This document shows positions 7,681 through 15,336 of a stretch of DNA of 42,709 nt, in pieces (the first letter of the stretch is position 1; every line of letters begins with the position of its first letter). The notes under the pieces are model-generated. The model saw nothing but the letters and a program-made list of their open reading frames with translations, searched no databases and was not told the origin of the DNA. The translations under genes and the position numbers were made by a program. The DNA lies in contig CALVKT010000053.1 in NCBI GenBank assembly GCA_944333055.1, positions 1-42,709 of the forward strand, in the 5' to 3' direction. The stretch is from an uncultured Clostridia bacterium. GTDB taxonomy: Bacteria > Bacillota > Clostridia > Christensenellales > Aristaeellaceae.

Positions 7681-8358
7681 ATGCATAGAAGGCGCACGAA
7701 GCTCAAGGACAGGCAGATGCCGGTGTACACGCGGGGCGAGGAGATCTTCAACATGGTCTCCCACATCGTGGGCGGCGCGATCGGCGTGGCGGCGCTGGTG
7801 CTGTGCGTGGTCGTCTCCGCGGTGCGGGGCAACGGCTACGGGCTGGCCGGTTCGATCGTCTACGGCCTGTCGATGATCGTGCTCTACACGATGAGCAGCG
7901 TCTATCACGGCCTGCGCGAGGGCACGGCCAAGCGGGTGATGCAGGTGCTGGATCACTGCACGATCTACCTGCTGATTGCGGGCACGTACACGCCGATCGT
8001 GCTCAGCGCGATGCGGCCCATCGACCCGGTGAGCAGCTGGACGCTGCTGGCCATCGTCTGGGTGCTGGCGGCGGTGGCGATCGTGCTGACGGCGATCGAC
8101 CTCAAGAAGTACGCGGTCTTTTCGATGATCTGCTATCTGGGCATGGGCTGGTGCATCGTCTTCAAGATTCCGCTGCTGATCGAGGCGGTCGGCTGGGGCG
8201 GCTTCTGGCTGATCCTGCTGGGCGGCGTCTCCTACACGGTGGGCGCGGTGCTCTATGGGATGGGCCGCAAGCGCAAGTACATGCACAGCGTGTTCCACCT
8301 GTTCGTGGTGCTGGGCAGCGTGCTGCACCTGCTGGCGATCCTGCTCTACGCGCTCTGA
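7681..8358 (+). CDS. Hemolysin III family (TrhA/YqfA-like) membrane protein
   Basis: A 225-residue integral membrane protein with about seven hydrophobic segments, belonging to the hemolysin III / PAQR-like superfamily. Family signatures include YTRGEEIFNMVSHIVGG at the start, SSVYHGLREG, LDHCTIYLLIAGTYTP and the C-terminal HSVFHLFVVLGSVLH. These histidines and the Asp correspond to the metal site known in the PAQR fold. Members of the bacterial family have been linked to membrane-lipid or fluidity homeostasis; haemolytic activity should not be assumed. AAGGAG at 7666 supports the start. The gene has its own promoter and is probably monocistronic. Confidence 0.88.
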   Translation: MHRRRTKLKDRQMPVYTRGEEIFNMVSHIVGGAIGVAALVLCVVVSAVRGNGYGLAGSIVYGLSMIVLYTMSSVYHGLREGTAKRVMQVLDHCTIYLLIAGTYTPIVLSAMRPIDPVSSWTLLAIVWVLAAVAIVLTAIDLKKYAVFSMICYLGMGWCIVFKIPLLIEAVGWGGFWLILLGGVSYTVGAVLYGMGRKRKYMHSVFHLFVVLGSVLHLLAILLYAL

Positions 8359-8365
8359 TTCTTGA

Positions 8366-8455
8366 AGCCGGCGCGAAGCGAAGAAGGGTCAAGGGATGAA
8401 ATCCCTTGCGGGGTTCGGGGCAGAGCCACGAGCGGGTTTGGGCGGCAGCCCAACG
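8366..8455 (+). repeat. Dispersed multi-hairpin repeat, copy A
   Basis: Modules in order: GCGCGAAGCGAAGAAGGG, a small AAGGGATG..ATCCCTT hairpin, CGGGGTTCGGGGCAGAGCC, and GGGCGGCAGCCC (8440-8451). The same modules in the same order occur at 12874-12970 and 37688-37755, and inverted at 13362-13442. It sits directly downstream of a stop codon. Confidence 0.75.
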
Positions 8456-8529
8456 TCTCCCCCCAACATCCCATGGCGCAGGGCGCGCCGAAGGCGCCAT
8501 CATGCGCCGCGCCAAACGGCTTGAAACCG

Positions 8530-8552
8530 CGCGCCCGAAAGGGCGCGTTTTT
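8530..8552 (+). terminator. Terminator in the gap before pucR
   Basis: CGCGCCC (8530-8536), GAAA loop, GGGCGCG (8541-8547), then TTTTTG. It probably ends the hemolysin III transcript after the repeat. Confidence 0.88.
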
Positions 8553-8592
8553 GTTTCGCTTTTTATTTTATACAAAGCCGATACGGGATCTA

Positions 8593-8621
8593 TTGCCAAT
8601 CGCACAAAGCGGTGATACAAT
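8593..8621 (+). promoter_or_regulatory. Promoter of the pucR-azlCD operon
   Basis: TTGCCA (8593-8598), 17 bases, TACAAT (8616-8621). GAGGAGG precedes the start codon at 8652. Confidence 0.78.
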
Positions 8622-8651
8622 AAGACGAGCAACACAGAGGAGGCGCGCGCC

Positions 8652-9800
8652 ATGATTCGCATGAAGGAACTGTTTCGGCTGCAAAAGCTCAAACGGCTGC
8701 GTCTGATCGCGGGGCAGGACGGGCTGGAACGCACGGTGACGGCGGCCGTCCTGCTGGAATACGACGCCACGCGCATGCAGCTGCCGGATTTCTACCGGGG
8801 CGACCTGGTCGTCACGACGCTCGCCTACGCGCGCGAGGACGATCAGCTCGTGTCCCATTCGCTGCTCGCGCTGCTGCGTCAGGGCATCGCGGGCCTGCTG
8901 GTCAAGACGGCGTATTTCAGCACGCTGCCTCAGGACGTGGTCGATCTGGCCGACGCGATGGGCACGCCGCTGTTCCTGTTCGATGAGACGTACATCGAAG
9001 AAGTGATTCTGGAAGTGACCGATCTCATCCGGGGAAAGCGCCGCTTCACCGGCTATGAGCAGGAGCTCGACGCGCTGATGGGCGGCACGCTCACGGCGGA
9101 TCAGGCGCAAGAGCGCGTGCGCCGCATCGACCCATCCGGCACGGGCGCGTACAGGCTGTGCGCGCTGTATCCGCAGGAGCGGATGATCGCGCTGGAGGAG
9201 AAGATGTACGCGCTGCTCTCGGCCGACGAGGCGCTGGCCCGGCGCTGCATCTGCATGGAGTGGCGGCGGATGCTCATCGTGCTGCTGCGCGAGGAGGAGG
9301 ACACGGGCAAGGCCGGGCTTGTGGCGCTGCTGGCGCAGGCGGGCGTGGAGGCGGAGGGCCTCTTTGCCGGCGTGAGCGCGCGGCGCACGGCGTGCGCGGC
9401 CTTCGGCGAGGCGCTGGGCGAGGCGGTCTATGCCGCGCGTGCGGCGAAGCTGACGGATCAGCCCGTGCTCTGCGCGCACGAGCTGGGGCTCTATGCCTAT
9501 CTGTTCCCGATGAGCGAGAACCCGTTCGTGTGCAGCCAGTGCCGCGAGCGGCTGCGGCAGATTCGCGCCTATGACAGCCAGAACCGCACGAACCTGGAAC
9601 AGACCGCGCGCACGTATGTGGCGCAGGGGATGGAGATCGCGGCGACGGCGAAGAAGCTCTACCAGCACCCGAACACGGTGCGCTACAGGCTGGCCAAAAT
9701 ACAGAAGCTGATGGGCATGGAGGACGACGCGCGCTTCGCGCCGATGTTGAGCCTGACGATCAGCCTCGCACAGATTCTGGAGGAAGAGGGACGTGGATAA
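8652..9800 (+). CDS. PucR family transcriptional regulator
   Basis: A 382-residue regulator with a PucR-type N-terminal sensory domain (RLIAGQDGLERTVTAAVLLEYD through DLVVTTLAYA, GIAGLLVKTAYF and GTPLFLFDET) and a C-terminal helix-turn-helix of the PucR/CdaR type (MEIAATAKKLYQHPNTVRYRLAKIQKLMGM, about 330-360). Relatives control purine, amino-acid and other catabolic genes, often divergent or adjacent ones. Its 3' end overlaps azlC by 8 bases, so it heads that operon and probably regulates it, perhaps in response to branched-chain amino acids. That link is inferred from position. Confidence 0.9.
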   Translation: MIRMKELFRLQKLKRLRLIAGQDGLERTVTAAVLLEYDATRMQLPDFYRGDLVVTTLAYAREDDQLVSHSLLALLRQGIAGLLVKTAYFSTLPQDVVDLADAMGTPLFLFDETYIEEVILEVTDLIRGKRRFTGYEQELDALMGGTLTADQAQERVRRIDPSGTGAYRLCALYPQERMIALEEKMYALLSADEALARRCICMEWRRMLIVLLREEEDTGKAGLVALLAQAGVEAEGLFAGVSARRTACAAFGEALGEAVYAARAAKLTDQPVLCAHELGLYAYLFPMSENPFVCSQCRERLRQIRAYDSQNRTNLEQTARTYVAQGMEIAATAKKLYQHPNTVRYRLAKIQKLMGMEDDARFAPMLSLTISLAQILEEEGRG

Positions 9801-10482
9801 GACGATGCAGGGCGAGCGCGCGCAGGCGCTTCGCCATACGCTGCCGGTGATGTGCGGCTATCTCTTTTTGGGCATGGCCTTCGGCGCGACGCTGGCGCAG
9901 GCCGGGTTTGGCCCGGCGTGGGCGCTGATGATCAGCACGCTCGTCTACGCGGGCAGCCTGCAATTCGTGATGGTGCCGCTGATGGCCTCCGGCGCGGCGC
10001 TGGCGACCGTGGCACTCACGGCGCTGATGGTCAACGTGCGCCATCTGTTCTACGGCCTGAGCTTCGTGGAGCGCTTCGCGCGCATGGGCAGGCTGCGCCC
10101 GTACATGATCTTCTCGCTGACGGACGAGACGTATTCGGTGCTCTGCGGCTTGCCGGGGGATGCGTCCGACGGCGTGCTCTTTCGCGTGGCGATCTACGAT
10201 CAGCTCTACTGGATCGCGGGCTCCGTGGCGGGCGCGCTGCTGGCGCAGGGGCTGCCCGTGGATCTGACGGGCATCGATTACGCGATGACCGCGCTGTTCA
10301 TCGTCATCTGCCTGGAGCGCGTCCTGGATCGCGCGCAGCGCATGTCCGTGGCGGTGGGCGGCGTCTGCGCGGCGCTGTGCCTGCTGCTGCTGGGGCCCGA
10401 CCGGTTCCTTGCACCCGCGCTGGCGCTGACGGCGGCCTGCCTGCTTGCGCTGGATGTCGCAAAGGGGAGGGACGCGCGATGA
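9793..10482 (+). CDS. azlC: Branched-chain amino acid exporter large subunit, AzlC family
   Basis: A 229-residue membrane protein, the larger subunit of the two-component AzlCD exporter for branched-chain amino acids and analogues. Family features are YLFLGMAFGATLAQAGFGP and the STLVYAGSLQFVMVPLM segment, plus several further membrane helices. GTG 9793 is preferred: GGAGG at 9779-9783 is 9 bases upstream. The later ATG 9805 has poorer spacing. It overlaps pucR upstream and azlD downstream (ATGA), indicating translational coupling. Confidence 0.93.
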   Translation: MDKTMQGERAQALRHTLPVMCGYLFLGMAFGATLAQAGFGPAWALMISTLVYAGSLQFVMVPLMASGAALATVALTALMVNVRHLFYGLSFVERFARMGRLRPYMIFSLTDETYSVLCGLPGDASDGVLFRVAIYDQLYWIAGSVAGALLAQGLPVDLTGIDYAMTALFIVICLERVLDRAQRMSVAVGGVCAALCLLLLGPDRFLAPALALTAACLLALDVAKGRDAR

Positions 10483-10796
10483 GGGAACATGCGCTTTTGA
10501 TCGTGCTCGTCTGCGCGGGCGTGACGCTGCTGCTGCGCGCGCTGCCGTTCTGGTGCTTTGGCGGAAAGCGCGGCATGCCGCGCTGGATCGCCGCGCTGGG
10601 CGGCGCATTGCCGTCCGCCATCATGGCGGCGCTGGTGGTCTACTGCCTGCGCGGCGTGCCCTTTGGCACGCTGTCCGACGGCATGAAGCAGCTGCTCGCA
10701 GCGGCGGTCGTCGTCGGGCTGCACATCGTCAAACGCAACACGCTCTTGAGCGTGGCGGGCGGCACGGCGGCCTACATGCTGCTGCTGCGCCTGTAA
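10479..10796 (+). CDS. azlD: Branched-chain amino acid exporter small subunit, AzlD family
   Basis: A 105-residue membrane protein with about four hydrophobic segments and the family's TLLLRALPFWCFGG motif near the N-terminus. It forms the exporter with AzlC. The start overlaps the azlC stop as ATGA, with GGGGAGGG upstream. The next gene follows after 16 bases, so the operon continues. Confidence 0.9.
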   Translation: MREHALLIVLVCAGVTLLLRALPFWCFGGKRGMPRWIAALGGALPSAIMAALVVYCLRGVPFGTLSDGMKQLLAAAVVVGLHIVKRNTLLSVAGGTAAYMLLLRL

Positions 10797-10812
10797 AGAA
10801 GGAGTCATACGG

Positions 10813-11814
10813 ATGAACATCATAGCCAGGGCGGCGATCTATCTCTACGACGGCAGCGCGGCGTCGCCGGTTTTCCCGGAGAAGCCGGACAAGCCCGCGG
10901 ACGAGACCGCCGCGTATCTCTCCGCGATTGCGGACAAGTTGATGACGAGCGACACGAGCCGCGCGACGCGCGTGGCGCCGGGCAGCGCGCAGGAGGCGCT
11001 GCTCAGGCGGTTCGGCTCGACGCCCTTCGCCGAGGCGGCGGACGCGCTCATGCGCGGCATGGACGAGAGCATGCAGGCGCTGGAGATCCCGCGCGAGGGC
11101 TTTGACATGGCGATCTTCTCCTTTGACCGGGAGAACGATCCGCACCTGTGCGTCGTGCAGCTGCCTTACCGCCGGGCGATGATGCACCGCATCGATACGC
11201 AGGACGAGCGGCTGATCACGCAGATTCAGCCGCAGGGCTGCGTGCTGCCGGCGGCGGGCTCGAAGGCGTTCTCCGGCTTCGTGGTCAATCTCTCCACCGG
11301 CGATATCCGCCTGCGGGACACGGCGGTGCTCACCAACGTGGGCAATCGCATGCTCTTTGGCGAGGCGCTCTTTGCGATGGAGAAGACGCGCTCCACGAAG
11401 GAGGCCGTGCAGGCCGTCGGCGAGCTGATCGCGCAGGCCGCGCCGCCGGAGATGACCGAGCAGGAATTACGGCCCGCGCTCAAGCGCGCGATGGCCATGT
11501 CCATCGAGGAGAAGGGCGTCATCGACGTGCAGGACGTGGCGCAGGAGGTCTTCCGCAGCGACCCGGAGCGCGAGGCGATCATCGAGGCGGTGTCCAGGCA
11601 GATGCAGGAAGAGGCGGTCGCGCCGGTGATTCCGGTGGAGGACAAGCGCGTGATGACGCAGCTTTCCAAGCTCAAGATCAGGACGGACAACGGCATCTCC
11701 ATCTCGCTGCCGCGCGCGCTGGCGGACGACGAGAACAGCTTTGCGGTGGTCCACAACGACGACGGCACGCTGTCGATCATCATCGGCAGGGTTCAGACGC
11801 TCAAGACGGAGTGA
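10813..11814 (+). CDS. Nucleoid-associated protein, NA37/NdpA (YejK-like) family
   Basis: A 333-residue soluble protein. The opening (MNIIARAAIYLYDG), the DPHLCVVQLPYRR region and the overall length fit the 37-kDa nucleoid-associated family (PF04245), found in E. coli YejK and in many Firmicutes. Its biochemical role is poorly known. AAGGAG lies upstream. The gene sits 16 bases after azlD and 15 before the aminopeptidase, so it is likely cotranscribed. Family assignment rests on recognition of overall pattern rather than catalytic motifs. Confidence 0.7.
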   Translation: MNIIARAAIYLYDGSAASPVFPEKPDKPADETAAYLSAIADKLMTSDTSRATRVAPGSAQEALLRRFGSTPFAEAADALMRGMDESMQALEIPREGFDMAIFSFDRENDPHLCVVQLPYRRAMMHRIDTQDERLITQIQPQGCVLPAAGSKAFSGFVVNLSTGDIRLRDTAVLTNVGNRMLFGEALFAMEKTRSTKEAVQAVGELIAQAAPPEMTEQELRPALKRAMAMSIEEKGVIDVQDVAQEVFRSDPEREAIIEAVSRQMQEEAVAPVIPVEDKRVMTQLSKLKIRTDNGISISLPRALADDENSFAVVHNDDGTLSIIIGRVQTLKTE

Positions 11815-11829
11815 AAGGGAGCATCGACG

Positions 11830-12867
11830 ATGGATTTTGAACGGTATGGGCGGTTTATCCTTGAGGAGACGGCGGCGCTGCTGGCCATCGACAGCCCCAG
11901 CGGCATGACGCAGGCGGCGGCGGAGCACGTGATGGCGCGCTTTGAGGCGCTCGGCTGCCGCTGCGAGCGCACGCGCAAGGACGGCGTCATCGTGCACATG
12001 GGCGGCGAAGACCGCGAGAACGGCATCCTGCTGGAGGCGCACATGGACACGCTGGGCGGCATGGTCGCGCAGATCAAGCCGAACGGCCGGCTGCGCATCA
12101 CGAACATCGGCGGGCTGCGCGCGCAGAACGTGGAGACGGAGAACTGCCGCGTGATCACGCGTGCGGGCAAGCGCGTGGAAGGCACGGCGCAGCTGATCAA
12201 CGCGTCCGTGCACGTCAACGACAAGTACGACGAGACGCCACGCACGTTTGAGACGATTGAGATCGTGCTCGACGAGCCGGTTCACCATGCGCAGGATGTC
12301 AAGGCGCTGGGCATCGGCGTGGGCGACTACGTCTGCTTCGACCCGCGCGTGCGCATCACGCCCGGCGGCTATATCAAGAGCCGGTTTCTGGACGACAAGC
12401 TGAGCGTGGGCATCCTGCTGGGCTACGCGAAATACTTGCAGGACGAGCGAATCACGCCCCGGCGCGCGGTCTATGCGCACATCACCGCCTACGAGGAGGT
12501 CGGCCATGGCGGCGCGGCGAGCGTGCCGCAGGGCGTGACGGAAGCGCTGAGCATCGACATGGGCTGCGTGGGCGAGGGGCTGACCTGCGACGAGCGCCAG
12601 GTCTCCATCTGTGCCAAGGACAGGGGCGGCCCCTACAGCTACGAGACGACGAAGGGGCTGATCGCGGCGGCGGAGAGGATGGGCGCGAACTACGCCGTGG
12701 ACGTGTATCCCTTCTACAGCAGCGACGTGGACGTGACGCTGCGCGCGGGCCATGATATCCGGCATGGCCTGATCGGCGCGGGCGTGTACGCGTCCCACGG
12801 CTATGAGCGCAGCCACGTGGACGGCGCGGTCGCCACGCTCAAGGTGCTGGCGGGATATATCGACTGA
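11830..12867 (+). CDS. M42 family metallo-aminopeptidase
   Basis: A 345-residue cytoplasmic peptidase of the M42 family, whose members form tetrahedral dodecamers that trim peptides. Likely metal ligands and catalytic residues: His71/Asp73 in EAHMDT, Asp188/189 in FLDDK, Glu222/223 in YEEVGHGG, Asp243 in SIDMG, and a C-terminal His in SHGYERSHVDG. Length is normal. The gene follows the NA37 gene by 15 bases. Peptide trimming would suit an operon that also exports branched-chain amino acids (inference). Its 3' end overlaps 67 bases of the extended MATE reading frame on the other strand. Confidence 0.9.
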   Translation: MDFERYGRFILEETAALLAIDSPSGMTQAAAEHVMARFEALGCRCERTRKDGVIVHMGGEDRENGILLEAHMDTLGGMVAQIKPNGRLRITNIGGLRAQNVETENCRVITRAGKRVEGTAQLINASVHVNDKYDETPRTFETIEIVLDEPVHHAQDVKALGIGVGDYVCFDPRVRITPGGYIKSRFLDDKLSVGILLGYAKYLQDERITPRRAVYAHITAYEEVGHGGAASVPQGVTEALSIDMGCVGEGLTCDERQVSICAKDRGGPYSYETTKGLIAAAERMGANYAVDVYPFYSSDVDVTLRAGHDIRHGLIGAGVYASHGYERSHVDGAVATLKVLAGYID

Positions 12868-14726
12868 GGCGCTTTGAGCCGCCACGAAGCGAGATGGGGG
12901 TGCAGGGGCATCATGCCCCTGCCGGGGTTCGGGGCGGAGCCCCGAGCAGGTCCGGGCGGCAGCCCGGCGTACCCGTGCGCGCCGCGCACAGAGAAAACGT
13001 ATAGAAGAAAGCGTCCTGCGCGCCCTGCGGCCGTGCGGCATGGTTCGTGAGACGCGGGACGGTGCAGGCTGCATAGAACATGACGCCCGGAGGGTTTGCC
13101 TTCCGGGCGTCGGTTCGTATGAAGAGCGTGTTCTTCGCTGCGTGCTGATGAAAGCGTGCGATCTTGCCGTTGGCGACGGGGGTGTGCCCCGGCAGTGTCC
13201 TTTGACCAAGACGCTGACGAACCGCATGCACGACAAAAGCGCCGAAATGGCCGGTGCTTTTGGCATCTTCCGTTTTGCCGGCACCGCATCGACGCGGCTT
13301 TGGCGGCATCGCGATGGCCGCCTTCGGCTCCCCTGCTGCTCTCGCTGCTTGCGCTGCGCGCTTGGGAAAACGCGGGGCCGCAGGCTCCGAACCCCGCCGA
13401 GGGGCACGCCCTTGACCGCGCTTCGCGGCGACGTTGAGAGAGCGCGCGATCGGGCATATGTTTGAGCTGGCGCAGCACGCCCGCGATGATGACGAGCGTG
13501 AAGATCAGCGTGCAGACGTCGCTGACCGGCTGGGCGATATGGATGCCGGTGAGGCCGAACGCGCGCGGCAGCACCAGCAGCGCGGGGATCAGGAAGATGC
13601 CCTGGCGCGCGGTGGACAGCAGCGTCGCGCGCACGCCGTAGCCGATGGACTGCGTGAGCATGTTGCCCATCACGATGAAGCCCCAGAGCGGGATGGTGCA
13701 CAGCTGCAGGCGCAGCGCCCGCGTGCCGATGCGGATGACCTCCGGGTCGTCGCGGCGGAAGACCGTGATGATCTGCTCGGAGAAGAGCATGGAGACGCAC
13801 GCGAGCGCCAGCAGGATGACCGTCGCCACCTTCACGCAGTACAAGAACGCCTCGCGCACGCGCGTGTACCGGCCCGCGCCGTAGGAGAAGCCGCACACCG
13901 GCTGGAAGCCCTGACCAAAGCCGATGACGGAGGAATTGACGAACGAGATGAAGCGCGAGACGATGGACATGGCGGCGATGGCCGCGTCGCCGTACGCGCC
14001 GGCGGCGGTGTTGAGCAGGATGGTCGACACGCTGGAGATGCCCTGCCGGCCCAGCGACGGGATGCCGTTGTTGAGGATGCGGCCATAGACGGCGCGCGAG
14101 GGCTTGCAGTCGCGCAGGCGGATGGAGAGGGCGTCGGGGCGCGTGTTGCACAGGAAGAGCAGGATGCAGAAGCTGACGAACTGGGAGACTGCCGTGGCGA
14201 TGCCTGCGCCCGCCGTGCCCATCTCAAAGACGAAGATGAGCAGCGGATCGAGCAGCATGTTGAGCACGCTGCCGGTGGCGATGCCGACCATGCCGTAGAA
14301 GGCCAATCCCTCAAAGCGCAGCAGGTTGTTCATCACAAAGGAACACATCATGAACGGCGCGGCGTAGAAGATGTACGTCGCGTAGTCGCGGGCGTAGGGC
14401 GCGATGGTCTCCGTCGCGCCCAGAAAGCGCACGAGCGCGTCGAGGCGAGAGAGGCAGAGGGCGGCGAGCGCCTGGCTGGCGTTCGCGCCCGCGCCCATGC
14501 CGATCATGGAGGAGACGGCCTGGATGATGGACATGGCCGAGAAGATGATGCCGACCGCGCCGGAGGCCGCCGTGCCCATCTGGCTGACGAAGAACGTGTC
14601 CGCCATGTTGCAGATGCTGGTGACGAGCATGGAGCAGATCGTGGGGACGGCCAGCCGGGGAATGACCCGGTTGACGGGTGCGTTCAGCATCATGTCGGCA
14701 CGCTGGGCGGCGGAGAGGGTTTTCAT
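12801..14726 (-). CDS. MATE family efflux transporter with an abnormal repeat-derived C-terminal tail
   Basis: Encodes a 641-residue protein. Residues 1 to about 430 are a typical 12-helix MATE exporter (MADTFFVSQMGTAASGAVG, ATGSVLNMLLDPLLIFVFEMGTAGAG, GFGQGFQPVCGFSYGAGR), which normally ends near here. The frame then stays open for about 210 more residues through intergenic repeats, giving a low-complexity Arg/Ala/Ser/Gly-rich tail, and stops inside the convergent M42 gene. The switch is at about 13437, exactly where an inverted copy of the dispersed repeat starts, so repeat insertion seems to have removed the original stop. AAGGGG precedes ATG 14726. PAP2 lies just upstream on the same strand. 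Export substrate unknown. Confidence 0.85.
   Translation of the reverse strand: MKTLSAAQRADMMLNAPVNRVIPRLAVPTICSMLVTSICNMADTFFVSQMGTAASGAVGIIFSAMSIIQAVSSMIGMGAGANASQALAALCLSRLDALVRFLGATETIAPYARDYATYIFYAAPFMMCSFVMNNLLRFEGLAFYGMVGIATGSVLNMLLDPLLIFVFEMGTAGAGIATAVSQFVSFCILLFLCNTRPDALSIRLRDCKPSRAVYGRILNNGIPSLGRQGISSVSTILLNTAAGAYGDAAIAAMSIVSRFISFVNSSVIGFGQGFQPVCGFSYGAGRYTRVREAFLYCVKVATVILLALACVSMLFSEQIITVFRRDDPEVIRIGTRALRLQLCTIPLWGFIVMGNMLTQSIGYGVRATLLSTARQGIFLIPALLVLPRAFGLTGIHIAQPVSDVCTLIFTLVIIAGVLRQLKHMPDRALSQRRREARSRACPSAGFGACGPAFSQARSASSESSRGAEGGHRDAAKAASMRCRQNGRCQKHRPFRRFCRACGSSASWSKDTAGAHPRRQRQDRTLSSARSEEHALHTNRRPEGKPSGRHVLCSLHRPASHEPCRTAAGRAGRFLLYVFSVRGAHGYAGLPPGPARGSAPNPGRGMMPLHPHLASWRLKAPQSIYPASTLSVATAPSTWLRS
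12874..12970 (+). repeat. Dispersed multi-hairpin repeat, copy B
   Basis: Best-preserved copy. CGAAGCGAG is followed by the hairpin CAGGGGCATCATGCCCCTG, then CGGGGTTCGGGGCGGAGCCCCGA and the GGGCGGCAGCCC core (12954-12965). It starts 7 bases after the M42 stop codon. On the opposite strand it is part of the open MATE reading frame. Confidence 0.78.
13030..13120 (-). repeat. Dispersed repeat family II, copy 1
   Basis: The core at 13082-13111 is a 30-base palindromic hairpin with arms GACGCCCGG and CCGGGCGTC. Its reverse complement is identical, base for base, to 38107-38136. Weaker similarity continues for about 50 bases on one side (sharing GTCCCGCGT and TGCCGCA). It lies inside the C-terminal extension of the MATE frame. 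Confidence 0.75.
13362..13442 (-). repeat. Dispersed multi-hairpin repeat, inverted copy D
   Basis: Read on the minus strand it has GCCGCGAAGCGCGGTCAAGGG, then a CCCCTCGG module and CGGGGTTCGGAGCC, matching the module order of copies A and B. Its left edge coincides with the end of recognisable MATE homology. Confidence 0.65.
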
Positions 14727-14744
14727 GCGGGCACCCCTTTGCGT

Positions 14745-15245
14745 TTACAGGGTGTAACCGATCAGGGAGAGGACGGCGCTCAGCGCCAGCGCGGCAAGCA
14801 CGTCGCCGACATAGTGTTGGCCGCAGAGCACGCGCAGCGCTGCGATGAGCGCGCACAGCAGCGCCATGGCGGCGATCACGAGCGGATGTGGGAAGGCATA
14901 AGCCGCGGCGAAGGCGATGGCGGCGGCGCTGGCCGTGTGGCGGGAGGGCATGCTCTTGCCCTTGTCGGGCCGAAAGCGGCCGACGGGCTCGGCTTGGAAG
15001 CGGTCGTAGGGGCGCTGGCGGCCGATCAGCGGGCGCAGCGCCGTGCAGGCGGCGAAGCAGGCGGCCGGCACGAGCAGCGCGCGCACGAGGCGGATGTCTC
15101 GCGCGAGCATCAGGTGCAGCAGCGCGAGCAGATACGCGCAGGCGCAGGCAAGCGTGGGCAGGCGCAGCCATTTGGCGCCGCCGGGCAGGCGCGCGAGCGC
15201 GCGGCGCGTGGCGCCGGTCATGCGGATGTAGGTCTCTCGGGTCAT
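14745..15245 (-). CDS. PAP2 superfamily membrane phosphatase
   Basis: A 166-residue membrane protein with several hydrophobic helices and the three phosphatase motifs of the PAP2 family: RPLIGRQRPYD (motif 1), PSRHTASA (motif 2) and RVLCGQHYVGDVL (motif 3, with catalytic His and Asp). Members dephosphorylate phosphatidic acid, phosphatidylglycerol phosphate or undecaprenyl pyrophosphate at the membrane's outer face; which one is unclear. GGGAGGT precedes ATG 15245. MATE starts 18 bases downstream, so the two probably share a transcript. Confidence 0.87.
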   Translation of the reverse strand: MTRETYIRMTGATRRALARLPGGAKWLRLPTLACACAYLLALLHLMLARDIRLVRALLVPAACFAACTALRPLIGRQRPYDRFQAEPVGRFRPDKGKSMPSRHTASAAAIAFAAAYAFPHPLVIAAMALLCALIAALRVLCGQHYVGDVLAALALSAVLSLIGYTL

Positions 15246-15270
15246 GGAACCTCCCAAGGCGGATGCGCGC

Positions 15271-15299
15271 TTGACCGCGCCCGCGGCAATGGATATAAT
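15271..15299 (+). promoter_or_regulatory. Promoter of the HAD hydrolase gene
   Basis: TTGACC (15271-15276), 17 bases, TATAAT (15294-15299), with the start codon at 15337. It lies in the gap between the divergent PAP2 gene and the HAD gene. Confidence 0.87.
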
Positions 15300-15336
15300 G
15301 AGGGGGTCAGCATTTGAGACAAAGGGGAATGGACGC

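Noticed and set aside
7681-8358. Reading the hemolysin III-family protein as a toxin
   Set aside because: The family name is historical; the sequence shows a PAQR-like membrane protein with a putative metal site, and nothing indicates cytolysis.
13434-15317. A ~627-codon open frame opposite MATE and PAP2
   Set aside because: Shadow frame; low-complexity Asp/Glu/His/Arg composition, whereas the opposite strand encodes recognisable membrane proteins.
15292-15322. Minus-strand promoter for PAP2 using TTGTCT at 15322-15317
   Set aside because: The matching -10 sequence fits poorly at any normal spacing.
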